Shown here in pieces: positions 8,483 through 15,630 of a stretch of 64,000 nucleotides of DNA. The translations under genes and the position numbers were made by a program. Source of the stretch: an uncultured Alistipes sp. (GTDB lineage: Bacteria; Bacteroidota; Bacteroidia; Bacteroidales; Rikenellaceae); contig CALUKI010000008.1 in NCBI GenBank assembly GCA_944321175.1, forward strand, positions 62,001-126,000, read 5' to 3'. Within the stretch, counting starts at the first letter, position 1. Each line of letters begins with the position of its first letter. The notes beneath the pieces are model-generated. The model saw nothing but the letters and a program-made list of their open reading frames with translations. It did not search any database and was not told where the DNA came from.

Positions 8483-10699
8483 ATGGAACCCATATATACC
8501 TTTATGTTGATCGTGATGGCGATTCTCGCCGTGACGGGACTCTTTATCGGCGTGATGAACGACGCCGCAAACTTCCTCAATTCGGCCATCGGCTCCAAGG
8601 CCGCCCCCGTGCGCGTAATCATGGCCGTCGCATCGTTGGGCATCATTGTCGGCGCCATCACGTCGAGCGGTATGATGGAGGTGGCCCGCAGCGGCATGTT
8701 CGATCCCGCACGCTTTACCTTCCGCGACGTGATGATCCTCTACCTCTCGGTCATGTTGGCGAACATCATCCTGCTGGATGTCTACAACACGATGGGCCTG
8801 CCGACCTCGACCACCGTCGCGCTGGTCTTCTGCCTGCTGGGGTCGGCTCTGGCCGTCTCGACGGTCGTCATCACCTCCAACGACGAGATCTCGCTTGCCG
8901 AGATCGGACGCTATATCAATACCACGCGCGCAATGGCCATCCTTGCCGGCATCCTGCTCTCGGTGGTGCTCGCCTTTACATGCGGTACGCTGGTCATGTA
9001 TCTTTCGCGCGTGCTCTTTACCTTCCGTTACCATACGCTGTTCCGCCACTACGGCGCTCTGTGGTGCGGCATCTCCTTTACGGCAATCGTCTATTTCGCC
9101 CTCTTCAAGGGGCTGCGCAACGTTCTGGGCGATACGGCGTTCTTCGCATACGTCGATTCGCATCTTGCATGGATGTTTTTTGCGCTGTGGACCGTTTGCA
9201 GCATCCTGCTCTTCTTCCTTCAGATGTTCGGTGTCAACATCCTCAAACTGAATATCCTCGCCGGAACCTTCTCGCTGGCATTGGCCTTTGCGGGCAACGA
9301 CCTGGTCAATTTCATCGGAGTCCCCGTCGCCGGATACGACTCCTACATGATGGCACGCGAATCGGGCGACATGGCGATGACGATGGGCGGTTTGGCTACG
9401 GATGTCTCCGCCAACATGTTGCTGCTGCTGGCGGCCGGTACGATCATGATCGTCACGCTCTGGACTTCGCGCCGCGCGCTGTCGGTCTCGAAAACGGAAC
9501 TCTCGCTGTCGAGCCAGAACGAAGGGGAGGAACGTTACGGTTCGTCGGCGATCTCGCGCGGTCTGGTTCGTGCGGCAATGAACATCAACGCCCTCTATGA
9601 ACGGGTGATGCCGGAACGTCTGCAGCGGTCGCTGGCCGCCCGCTTCGAAAAACTGCCCGAGGAGGAGCGCGAAGGCGGTTCCTACGACCTGATTCGCGGT
9701 ACGGTCAACCTTACGACCGCTTCGATCCTGATCTCGATTGCCACGTCGCTCAAGCTGCCGCTGTCAACGACCTATGTCTGCTTCATGGTCTCGATGGGTT
9801 CGTCGCTGGCCGACAGGGCCTGGGGCCGCGAAAGCGCCGTATATCGGATTACGGGTGTGATGACCGTCGTGTCGGGGTGGTTCGTGACGGGTGTCGGCGC
9901 CTTTACGATCGCCTTTGCGGTGGGGTTGGCCCTCATGTACGGCGGCAATCCTGCAATCATCGCGGTGTCGCTTCTCTGCGGGTGGATGCTTGTCCGCAGC
10001 AACCGCAAAAAGAACCGTGCGGCGGCTGCCGAAACGCAGGCCGAGATCCGGCAAGGCACGGATACCAAGAGTGTGATCGACGAGTGCATCTCGGAGGTGT
10101 GCTATACGATGAGTCAGGTGACGCGCATCTATGACCGCACGCTGATCGCCGTATTCAAGGAGAACCGGAAAGTTCTGCGCGACATGGTGCAGCAGTCGAA
10201 CGACCTCTTCTACCGTTCGCGCGAGCGGAAATACAAGGTCATGCCGATCCTGCTGCAGCTCAAGGACGGGGAGATCGATTCGGGCCACTACTATGTGCAG
10301 GTGGTCGATTACATGAACGAGATTACCAAATCGCTGCTGCATATCACGCGCCCCTGCTTCGATCATATCGACAACAACCACGAGGGCATGACCAAGGAGC
10401 AGATCGAGGATCTGATGAAGATCAACGATGATGTGGAGACGATCTTCTCGCGGATCAATGTCATGTTGCAGAACAATGATTTCGCCGACATCGAATTGAT
10501 TCTGGAGCTGCGCGACGAACTCTTCGAGTCGATTGCCGATGCGATCAAGCATCAGCTCAAACGGATCAAGAACAAGGAGTCCTCGACGAAGGCGAGCCTG
10601 TTGTATCTGACCATTCTCAACGAAACGAAGACGATGGTGCTGCAGGCCCGCAATCTGGTCAAGTCGCAGCGTTATTTCCTTGAGCACAAGGTGGAGTAG
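8483..10699 (+). CDS. PiT-type inorganic phosphate transporter with C-terminal PhoU-like domain
   Basis: A 738-residue fusion. The PHO4/PiT permease (about residues 1-515) has the duplicated signature in two halves: GVMNDAANFLNSAIGSK near the start and AGNDLVNFIGVP at about 270. The C-terminal 180 residues are soluble and helical (VIDECISEVCYTMSQVTRIYD onward) and look like a PhoU-type regulatory domain. It would import phosphate with Na+ or H+. PiT-PhoU pairs are normally two genes (pit plus pap); the fusion form is seen in Bacteroidota. The start MEPIYTF was chosen over an upstream in-frame ATG because the longer form would run through the promoter. Confidence 0.88.
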   Translation: MEPIYTFMLIVMAILAVTGLFIGVMNDAANFLNSAIGSKAAPVRVIMAVASLGIIVGAITSSGMMEVARSGMFDPARFTFRDVMILYLSVMLANIILLDVYNTMGLPTSTTVALVFCLLGSALAVSTVVITSNDEISLAEIGRYINTTRAMAILAGILLSVVLAFTCGTLVMYLSRVLFTFRYHTLFRHYGALWCGISFTAIVYFALFKGLRNVLGDTAFFAYVDSHLAWMFFALWTVCSILLFFLQMFGVNILKLNILAGTFSLALAFAGNDLVNFIGVPVAGYDSYMMARESGDMAMTMGGLATDVSANMLLLLAAGTIMIVTLWTSRRALSVSKTELSLSSQNEGEERYGSSAISRGLVRAAMNINALYERVMPERLQRSLAARFEKLPEEEREGGSYDLIRGTVNLTTASILISIATSLKLPLSTTYVCFMVSMGSSLADRAWGRESAVYRITGVMTVVSGWFVTGVGAFTIAFAVGLALMYGGNPAIIAVSLLCGWMLVRSNRKKNRAAAAETQAEIRQGTDTKSVIDECISEVCYTMSQVTRIYDRTLIAVFKENRKVLRDMVQQSNDLFYRSRERKYKVMPILLQLKDGEIDSGHYYVQVVDYMNEITKSLLHITRPCFDHIDNNHEGMTKEQIEDLMKINDDVETIFSRINVMLQNNDFADIELILELRDELFESIADAIKHQLKRIKNKESSTKASLLYLTILNETKTMVLQARNLVKSQRYFLEHKVE

Positions 10700-10838
10700 C
10701 CGCATTCCGAAGTCTCTTTCAACGCGTGCCGGCGAAGGTCTGCGTTCCGGAGGAAGGGCCGCGTCCCGACGGCGGCCGGCATGAAGGGCCGCGTGCGGAC
10801 GAGTGTCTGGAATTAAAAAGGCCGGGCCGCGGCGAACC

Positions 10839-10878
10839 GGAAAGGGCCGGAAAGGACTGGAAAGGGCCGGAAAGGCAA
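10839..10878 (+). repeat. Two 20-base purine-rich direct repeats
   Basis: Two near-identical 20-base units built on GGAAAGGGCCGGAAAGG lie between the transporter stop codon and its terminator. They form no obvious hairpin and may be remnants of slippage. Confidence 0.6.
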
Positions 10879-10898
10879 GGCAATGACGCCAAAAGTAA

Positions 10899-10924
10899 AA
10901 AACGGAAGGAACCCCTTCCGTTTT
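10899..10924. terminator. Bidirectional terminator between convergent genes
   Basis: Stem AAAACGGAAGG/CCTTCCGTTTT (11 bp) with an AACC loop. T-rich sequence follows on both strands, serving the phosphate transporter (plus) and the DUF2490 gene (minus). Confidence 0.85.
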
Positions 10925-10960
10925 GTTTTGCCCCGTTGCGGGGGCGGCCATGCGGGCGTG

Positions 10961-11719
10961 TCAGAATTTGTATCCGTATTCCAGACCGATGATGTGGTGG
11001 CTGCCTCGCTCGGAGAGGATGAAATCGAGCGCTCCGGTGTCGTCGAACGACGGTTCGTCGGTTACCTTGTAGTCGAAACGGTAATAGATGTCCAGCGACG
11101 AACGCTTCGAGAAGGCGTATTTTACGCCGAGCGAACTGCGGACCTTCTCCAGATAGTTTCCGACGCTTTGCGGAGCGTTGAGCGTCTGTGTCAGCTCTAC
11201 AAAGGCGTAGGGCGCCCACCCTGTGCAGGGTACCTTGTATTCACCCATCAGACGATGGCGCAGCACCCACGCCGTTTGAGGTGCGACACCCGGATCGATA
11301 TGTGCCGTGTGGATCGTCGCCTGCGGACGCTCGCGCAGCGAAAATGTCCAGTCGCCCGTTTTGTAGCTTGCCGTCAGTTCGAGATAGAAGCGGTGGCGCA
11401 TCTCCATCGACACCCCGTTGCCGCGGTTGTTGGCGATCAGGGCATAGAAGGCCGAGGCCTTGAACCATGGGCAAACCGAATAGGAGTATCCGACGGTCGT
11501 GTAGATCCGGTCGATCTGCGACAGGTTCTCCTTCAATCGCAGCTCTTCGTCCCAGACGATCGAGGAGCGTTCGCCCAGCTGTTTGGTCAGCACAAACGAC
11601 ACCCGCCCCCGAAGGTCGCTTTCGGAGATCTTCCGCCGCTCCTGCGCAGCGGCGGTATGGAACGATGTCAGGAGGATGGCTCCCGTAAGAAGTATCGGTA
11701 CAAATATTTTCGATTTCAT
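10961..11719 (-). CDS. DUF2490-family outer membrane beta-barrel protein
   Basis: A 252-residue protein with a signal peptide cleaved near AAAQE (about residue 25). Amphipathic beta strands follow and end in an aromatic C-terminus (GLEYGYKF), the usual outer-membrane-barrel ending. The strand pattern (RGRVSFVLTKQLGERSSIVWDEE, then repeated YxY strands) fits DUF2490, predicted small barrels of Bacteroidota with no assigned function. Start MKSKIFV is set by the signal peptide; upstream codons in frame have no such character. It is alone on its strand here, convergent with the phosphate transporter. Confidence 0.7.
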   Translation of the reverse strand: MKSKIFVPILLTGAILLTSFHTAAAQERRKISESDLRGRVSFVLTKQLGERSSIVWDEELRLKENLSQIDRIYTTVGYSYSVCPWFKASAFYALIANNRGNGVSMEMRHRFYLELTASYKTGDWTFSLRERPQATIHTAHIDPGVAPQTAWVLRHRLMGEYKVPCTGWAPYAFVELTQTLNAPQSVGNYLEKVRSSLGVKYAFSKRSSLDIYYRFDYKVTDEPSFDDTGALDFILSERGSHHIIGLEYGYKF

Positions 11720-12273
11720 GTCTCTATGTTTCGGAATAATCGGTTTTGTGGAATCGGTCTCTGCAAAAGCGGCGGAACAATCGGGGCGAGTCGAGCCTGT
11801 TGCAGTCAGGTCTTTGCCTCCCGACAAGTTTGTCGCCGGAGCGATGGCGGGCTCTTGGGGCTCTGTGCCGGCCGATGCACATCGGCTGTTGGGGCGTGTC
11901 GTATTGCCGAAAGGCGGTTTTTCATCTTCTGTCGCTTTTGTTCCTGTTTCTTGGGCAAAGGTCGGGGCCAATTTTGTAGAGAAGTTACAATTTTCATTTT
12001 ATTTCTCTTTTTTTTCATCTTTGAGCGGAAATATGCCGATCGTATCCCTTCGGTGTGCTGCGGAGCTCTCTTTCCCGAACCGGCCGCACGTTTTGTCTGC
12101 CCGAAGTACGGACGCCTTATGCGGTTTCGCGGCAGGCGGGTTCCGGTATTCGGGCGCCCGTGAATTAGCGGACGGGGCGCCGGTGGAGAGGCAGTCAGCC
12201 CGAAAACCATTCGGTTTTCGGGCTGACTGCCAGCCGGACTTTCCGGTCTCCGGAAAATCCGGTACCCGTGATG
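11720..12273. other. 554-base region without genes
   Basis: It holds the presumed promoter region of the DUF2490 gene (an AT-rich patch near 11975-12020, no clear consensus box) and, further right, inverted repeats at 12191-12262 downstream of the small membrane protein gene. Open frames through it show no domain. Confidence 0.5.
12191..12230. repeat. 18-bp perfect hairpin without T-tract
   Basis: GCAGTCAGCCCGAAAACC pairs perfectly with the downstream arm across an ATTC loop. It is 43 bases past the stop of the minus-strand 46-residue gene. Neither side has the T-run of an intrinsic terminator. A second weaker hairpin (about 12239-12262, TTTCCGG/CCGGAAA) lies between it and the gene. Termination or 3' stabilisation of the ruvA message is possible. 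Confidence 0.75.
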
Positions 12274-12414
12274 TTACTTTCCGGAGTGCCGGAGGTAATC
12301 GTCGTGCGGGTTCTGCAATCGCGCTTTCCGGCGCTGGTTGAGGCCGAATATGATCAGTGTGATCAGAAATGTCAGTCCGGCCAGCACAACCATGATGATA
12401 ATAAAGGTACCCAT
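12274..12414 (-). CDS. 46-residue single-pass membrane protein downstream of ruvA
   Basis: A short gene of 47 codons with ATG at 12414 and TAA at 12274. The peptide begins MGTFIIIMVVLAG and has one membrane helix of about 24 residues (TFIIIMVVLAGLTFLITLII). A basic, hydrophilic tail follows (NQRRKARL then NPHDDYLRH, ending SGK). The positive-inside rule puts the tail in the cytoplasm. It starts 37 bases after the ruvA stop codon on the same strand and is followed by hairpins, as expected for the last gene of an operon. No family is recognised. Real-gene status rests on the clean hydrophobic/basic layout and spacing. Confidence 0.65.
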   Translation of the reverse strand: MGTFIIIMVVLAGLTFLITLIIFGLNQRRKARLQNPHDDYLRHSGK

Positions 12415-12451
12415 AGAAACAGATGATATAAAAAATGTTGGGAGAATGCGA

Positions 12452-13039
12452 TTAAAGTCGTTTCAGAGCCATGCGAACCGCCTCCTCGACCGAAATGGCC
12501 GGAGTCTCCTTGAGAATGGCCCGTACCGCCTTGTCGGATGCGGATCTGGAGAAGCCGAGCATGACGAGTGCCGCGATCGTTTCGGTGCATACGCTGTCGT
12601 CGCCGGCGGGTTGTACGGGTTGCGTCTCGGCGTCGAAGAGCGCCGTGAGTTTCCCGCTCAGTTCAACGATGATCTTCTGCGCGGTTTTAAGCCCCAGCCC
12701 TTTTACGTTTTTCAGCAGAACGGCATTTTCGGTGGTGATGATGCTTTGCAATTCACGCGGCGAATAGGTCGAGAGGATCATGCGGGCGGTGTTCCCGCCG
12801 ACGCCCGATACGCTGATCAACTGCCGGAACAGTTCCCGTTCGGCTTTTGTGGCGAACCCGTAGAGCAGTTGGGCGTCCTCGCGGACCATGAAATGCGTGA
12901 AAAGTCTGGCCTGTGTCGAGTGCTCGATTTCCGAATAGGTCTGCAACGATATATTGAGCAGATAACCCACACCGCCGGTTTCGATCACGGCGTATGCAGG
13001 GAGCAGTTCTGCGATATTTCCTTGAATATATTCGTACAT
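12452..13039 (-). CDS. ruvA: Holliday junction branch migration protein RuvA
   Basis: A 195-residue RuvA of standard size. Domain I (OB fold, MYEYIQGNIAEL start) is followed by the two helix-hairpin-helix motifs: LISVSGVGGNTARMILS (about 77-93) and LKNVKGLGLKTAQKIIVEL (about 111-129). The C-terminal domain III (about 148-195) contacts RuvB. Tetrameric RuvA binds four-way junctions and loads the RuvB motor during recombination repair. The start MYEYIQG at 13039 is preferred; a start at 13066 would overlap the promoter box. ruvB and ruvC are not in the window. A 46-residue membrane protein gene follows. Confidence 0.95.
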   Translation of the reverse strand: MYEYIQGNIAELLPAYAVIETGGVGYLLNISLQTYSEIEHSTQARLFTHFMVREDAQLLYGFATKAERELFRQLISVSGVGGNTARMILSTYSPRELQSIITTENAVLLKNVKGLGLKTAQKIIVELSGKLTALFDAETQPVQPAGDDSVCTETIAALVMLGFSRSASDKAVRAILKETPAISVEEAVRMALKRL

Positions 13040-13065
13040 CTTTTCGAGAAATCTTTTCCCGTGCA

Positions 13066-13073
13066 CAAAAGTA
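13066..13073 (-). promoter_or_regulatory. -7 box for ruvA
   Basis: Minus strand TACTTTTG, a perfect TAnnTTTG match, 26 bases upstream of the ruvA start. It is back-to-back with the plus-strand promoter at 13087. Confidence 0.7.
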
Positions 13074-13086
13074 TGAAATTTTTATA

Positions 13087-13094
13087 TATCTTTG
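13087..13094 (+). promoter_or_regulatory. -7 box for the Skp-like lipoprotein
   Basis: TATCTTTG, a perfect match, 85 bases upstream of the start codon; divergent from the ruvA promoter with only 13 bases between the boxes. Confidence 0.65.
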
Positions 13095-13179
13095 TGTCCA
13101 TTATGGAGGAATTTCATGTCCGGAGAGGGAAATGAATCCGACAATGTTTGTAAACAGTCAATAATTGAGCATATTTGTT

Positions 13180-13773
13180 ATGAAGAAAATTTTCTATGTG
13201 CTCGCCGTTGCGGCCCTCTTTTTTGCAGGGTGCAAGGGCAGCGGCGATGCGGCTCCGGCGGCCGTCGGTGAGACTCCGGCGGTGGAGAGCCAAAGTGTAG
13301 TGTCCGGCGACATTGTCTATGTACAGGTCGAGGCGGTTCTGGCGCAGAGCGATCTGTTCAAGACCGAGGGTGCGACATTGCAGGAGAAGACGAAGAAGGC
13401 ACAGGAGAGCTGGGCCAAGAAGGAGCAGAATCTGCAGGCCAAGGCCGCCCAGCTGCAGGAGAAGTACCAGAAGGGGCTGATTACGACGGCGAATGCGCAG
13501 GCCGAGCAGGAGAAGATCCAGCAGCAGATCGCCAACTACCAGTCGGCGGCGCAGAAGGAGGCGCAGACGCTCGATGAGGAGAACTTCGTCTTCACGAACC
13601 GTGCGCAGGATCTCATCCACCGTGCTGTTCAGGAGATCAACGCCGACAAGAAGTACAAGTTTATCCTCAACGCCACGGCGCTTGTGGATGCCGATACGCT
13701 GCTTGACATCACGCCGGCCGTACTGGCGAAGGTCAACGAACTCTACGCGGCGGACAAGGCCGCCGAGAAGTAG
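13180..13773 (+). CDS. OmpH/Skp-like periplasmic chaperone lipoprotein
   Basis: A 197-residue lipoprotein. The signal ends in a lipobox (FFAGC, Cys about residue 18), then an acidic linker, then a Skp/OmpH-type core: a short strand (GDIVYVQVEAVL), a long charged coiled coil (about residues 58-135, Lys/Glu/Gln-rich with AQ repeats) and a closing strand (YKFILNATALVDADTLLDIT). Skp trimers hold unfolded outer membrane proteins in the periplasm; the lipid anchor here would tether it to a membrane. It is monocistronic, with its own promoter and a very strong terminator. Start MKKIFYV was chosen for the signal peptide. Confidence 0.85.
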   Translation: MKKIFYVLAVAALFFAGCKGSGDAAPAAVGETPAVESQSVVSGDIVYVQVEAVLAQSDLFKTEGATLQEKTKKAQESWAKKEQNLQAKAAQLQEKYQKGLITTANAQAEQEKIQQQIANYQSAAQKEAQTLDEENFVFTNRAQDLIHRAVQEINADKKYKFILNATALVDADTLLDITPAVLAKVNELYAADKAAEK

Positions 13774-13840
13774 TCCGGTTGCCGATTCGGCAGGCCGGCA
13801 GTTCAAGTCCGGCGGCTGTTCCGTCAGGACTCCGTCTTGA

Positions 13841-13889
13841 AATGAAGCGGCGGGCACTTTTCGCAGAAAGTGCCCGCCGCTTCATTTTG
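13841..13889 (+). terminator. Strong terminator after the Skp-like gene
   Basis: A perfect 20-bp stem (AATGAAGCGGCGGGCACTTT and its complement) with a 6-base loop, followed by TTGT. The sequence is near-symmetric, so it may work in both directions. Confidence 0.85.
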
Positions 13890-14011
13890 TCCGTCGTGCC
13901 CCGTCTGCCCCGTTGCCGCCATCTCCCCGAAGGGGCCGCTCTCCGGAAATGCCGGACGAATCCCTTTTGAACAAAATTATGGTTTCGGTGCGGGATGTCG
14001 GTAATTTTTCC

Positions 14012-14019
14012 TATTTTTG
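14012..14019 (+). promoter_or_regulatory. -7 box for cdaA
   Basis: TATTTTTG, a perfect TAnnTTTG, 42 bases before the cdaA start codon. Confidence 0.65.
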
Positions 14020-14061
14020 TCTCTGTTTAGGAAACAACTTGTTTAAGGACTCCTTGCGCAT

Positions 14062-14832
14062 ATGGGTTTCGTACCGTTTACTTTCATCGATCTGGTCGAT
14101 ATTCTCTTCGTGGCCTATATCATGTACTGGATATACCGCACCACGAAGGGCACAAACGCCCCTTATATCATATCGGGTATCATCATCGTCTATCTGCTGT
14201 GGGTCATCGTCAAGACCCTCAACATGGAGTTGCTTTCGACGATTCTGGGCCATATCATCAGCGTCGGCGCAATAGCCCTCATCATCGTCTTCCAACCCGA
14301 AATACGGCGCTTCCTCCAGAAAATCGGCATGAGCCAGAAACGCTTCAATTTCATCTACCGCATCTTCAATCACGGCTCCAAAATCTCCGATACGAACCTC
14401 CAGCCGCTCGTCGTCGCCTGCCGCGAAATGGCCGACGCCAAGATCGGGGCGCTGATCGTCATCGGACAGCAAAGCGATTTGTCGCTCATTGTCGAAGGCG
14501 GCATCATTCTCGACGCCAAGATCTCGGCGCCGCTGGTGCGCAACATCTTCTTTAAAAACTCGCCGCTGCACGACGGCGCGATTGTCATCGAGGGCGATCG
14601 GATCATGGCGGCCCGCTGCATCCTGCCCGTGACCCAGAGCGATGTTCCCAAATCGTTCGGTACGCGCCACCGTGCGGCAATCGGCATGAGCGAGATCTCC
14701 GATGCGATCATTCTGGTCGTCTCCGAAGAGACCGGCTCGATCTCGATCGCCAACAACGGCCGCATCAATCTGGACATCAATCCCGACCGTTTGGGGACGA
14801 TCCTTCAGAAATACCTCATCTCGAAGAAATGA
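14062..14832 (+). CDS. cdaA: Diadenylate cyclase CdaA (c-di-AMP synthase)
   Basis: A 256-residue membrane enzyme. Three membrane segments (about 8-75) precede the DisA_N cyclase domain. Catalytic motifs are intact: SPLHDGAIV (DGA, about residue 171) and GTRHRAAIG (RHR, about 202). It joins two ATP into cyclic di-AMP, a second messenger for osmotic, potassium and cell-wall control. It has its own promoter. In many Bacteroidota the gene directly follows folP; here folP is 12 kb away in another cluster. Family and activity are well supported by the motifs. Confidence 0.93.
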   Translation: MGFVPFTFIDLVDILFVAYIMYWIYRTTKGTNAPYIISGIIIVYLLWVIVKTLNMELLSTILGHIISVGAIALIIVFQPEIRRFLQKIGMSQKRFNFIYRIFNHGSKISDTNLQPLVVACREMADAKIGALIVIGQQSDLSLIVEGGIILDAKISAPLVRNIFFKNSPLHDGAIVIEGDRIMAARCILPVTQSDVPKSFGTRHRAAIGMSEISDAIILVVSEETGSISIANNGRINLDINPDRLGTILQKYLISKK

Positions 14833-14929
14833 TCTGCGGGGTCAGCGGCGGCATTTCTCCTTTTCGCGGGGCAGGGACGGTCCCTGCGGGAAAAATACGA
14901 GAAAAATGGCGCCGTTACGCAATTTTTTA

Positions 14930-14937
14930 TAAATTTG
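14930..14937 (+). promoter_or_regulatory. -7 box for the FKBP-like lipoprotein pair
   Basis: TAAATTTG, a perfect TAnnTTTG match in an AT-rich patch, 19 bases before the ATG. Confidence 0.65.
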
Positions 14938-14956
14938 CACGATTATATATGTAGCA

Positions 14957-15613
14957 ATGGGAGTTCGGTGGTACATAGGCTTGTCGGCACTCGCTCTGTT
15001 GGTGTCGTGCAGCAAGGAGGAGGATATCCTGCCCAACCAGCAGCAGCGGATCGTCTCCTTTCTGACGGGATCGCATTCGCCGCGTCTGCTCTCCGAAGCG
15101 GATGCCGCCGTGTCGCTCGACAACGATCCTCCGTACTATTCGACGTTCGGCAATACGACCTACCGTTATATCGCCGATGTCTATGATGCCGAACGACTGA
15201 GCCGTCCGGAGGTGACGGCCGGCTGCCGTATCGATGTGACCTTTTCGCTCTACGACTTCTCGGAATACAGATCCCTGACGACGGAGACGTGTGTCTATTC
15301 GAACGATACGGTGATGATCAACCGGTTGGTTGCCGACGGCCTCAATCCGACGCACTGGGTGCAATGCGACGATTCCGGTGTGCCGCTGCTGGACGGAAAC
15401 GGGCAGTTCGTTCCGTATGCCTGCGAGATCGAGGTGGGCGGCAGCGGCGTGCTCAAGGGGTTGCGCGCCGCATTTGTCGGATGCCGTGAACAGGACGAGG
15501 TCGAATTCTACATGACATACAATGAAGCCTACGGGGAGAAGCTGATTGTCGGCCTGATGCCCAAACAGAGCCCTGTGGCGATGGTTTGTACGATTAATAA
15601 AGTTACGAAATAG
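14957..15613 (+). CDS. FKBP-like lipoprotein (peptidyl-prolyl isomerase fold)
   Basis: A 218-residue lipoprotein (signal, then LLVSC with Cys at about 18). The C-terminal half follows the FKBP order: a strand CEIEVGG, helix-like GVLKGLRAAFVG, a strand EVEFYMTYNEAYGE (the AYG turn), then LMPKQSPVAMVCTINKV, matching the family's P-x-x-S-P-L-x-F-x-V end. Aromatic active-site residues are not clearly conserved, so isomerase activity is uncertain and a chaperone or binding role is as likely. It begins a two-gene operon; a larger FKBP-like lipoprotein follows 17 bases later. Confidence 0.6.
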   Translation: MGVRWYIGLSALALLVSCSKEEDILPNQQQRIVSFLTGSHSPRLLSEADAAVSLDNDPPYYSTFGNTTYRYIADVYDAERLSRPEVTAGCRIDVTFSLYDFSEYRSLTTETCVYSNDTVMINRLVADGLNPTHWVQCDDSGVPLLDGNGQFVPYACEIEVGGSGVLKGLRAAFVGCREQDEVEFYMTYNEAYGEKLIVGLMPKQSPVAMVCTINKVTK

Positions 15614-15630
15614 GGGAGGAGAAAAACATT

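Noticed and set aside
13790-13830. tRNA-like TPsiC sequence (GTTCAAGTCC)
   Set aside because: No acceptor, D or anticodon arm can be formed around it.
14871-14887. Terminator after cdaA (GCAGGGA/TCCCTGC)
   Set aside because: The stem has only a 3-base loop and no T-run, and the AT-rich promoter follows directly; too weak to list.
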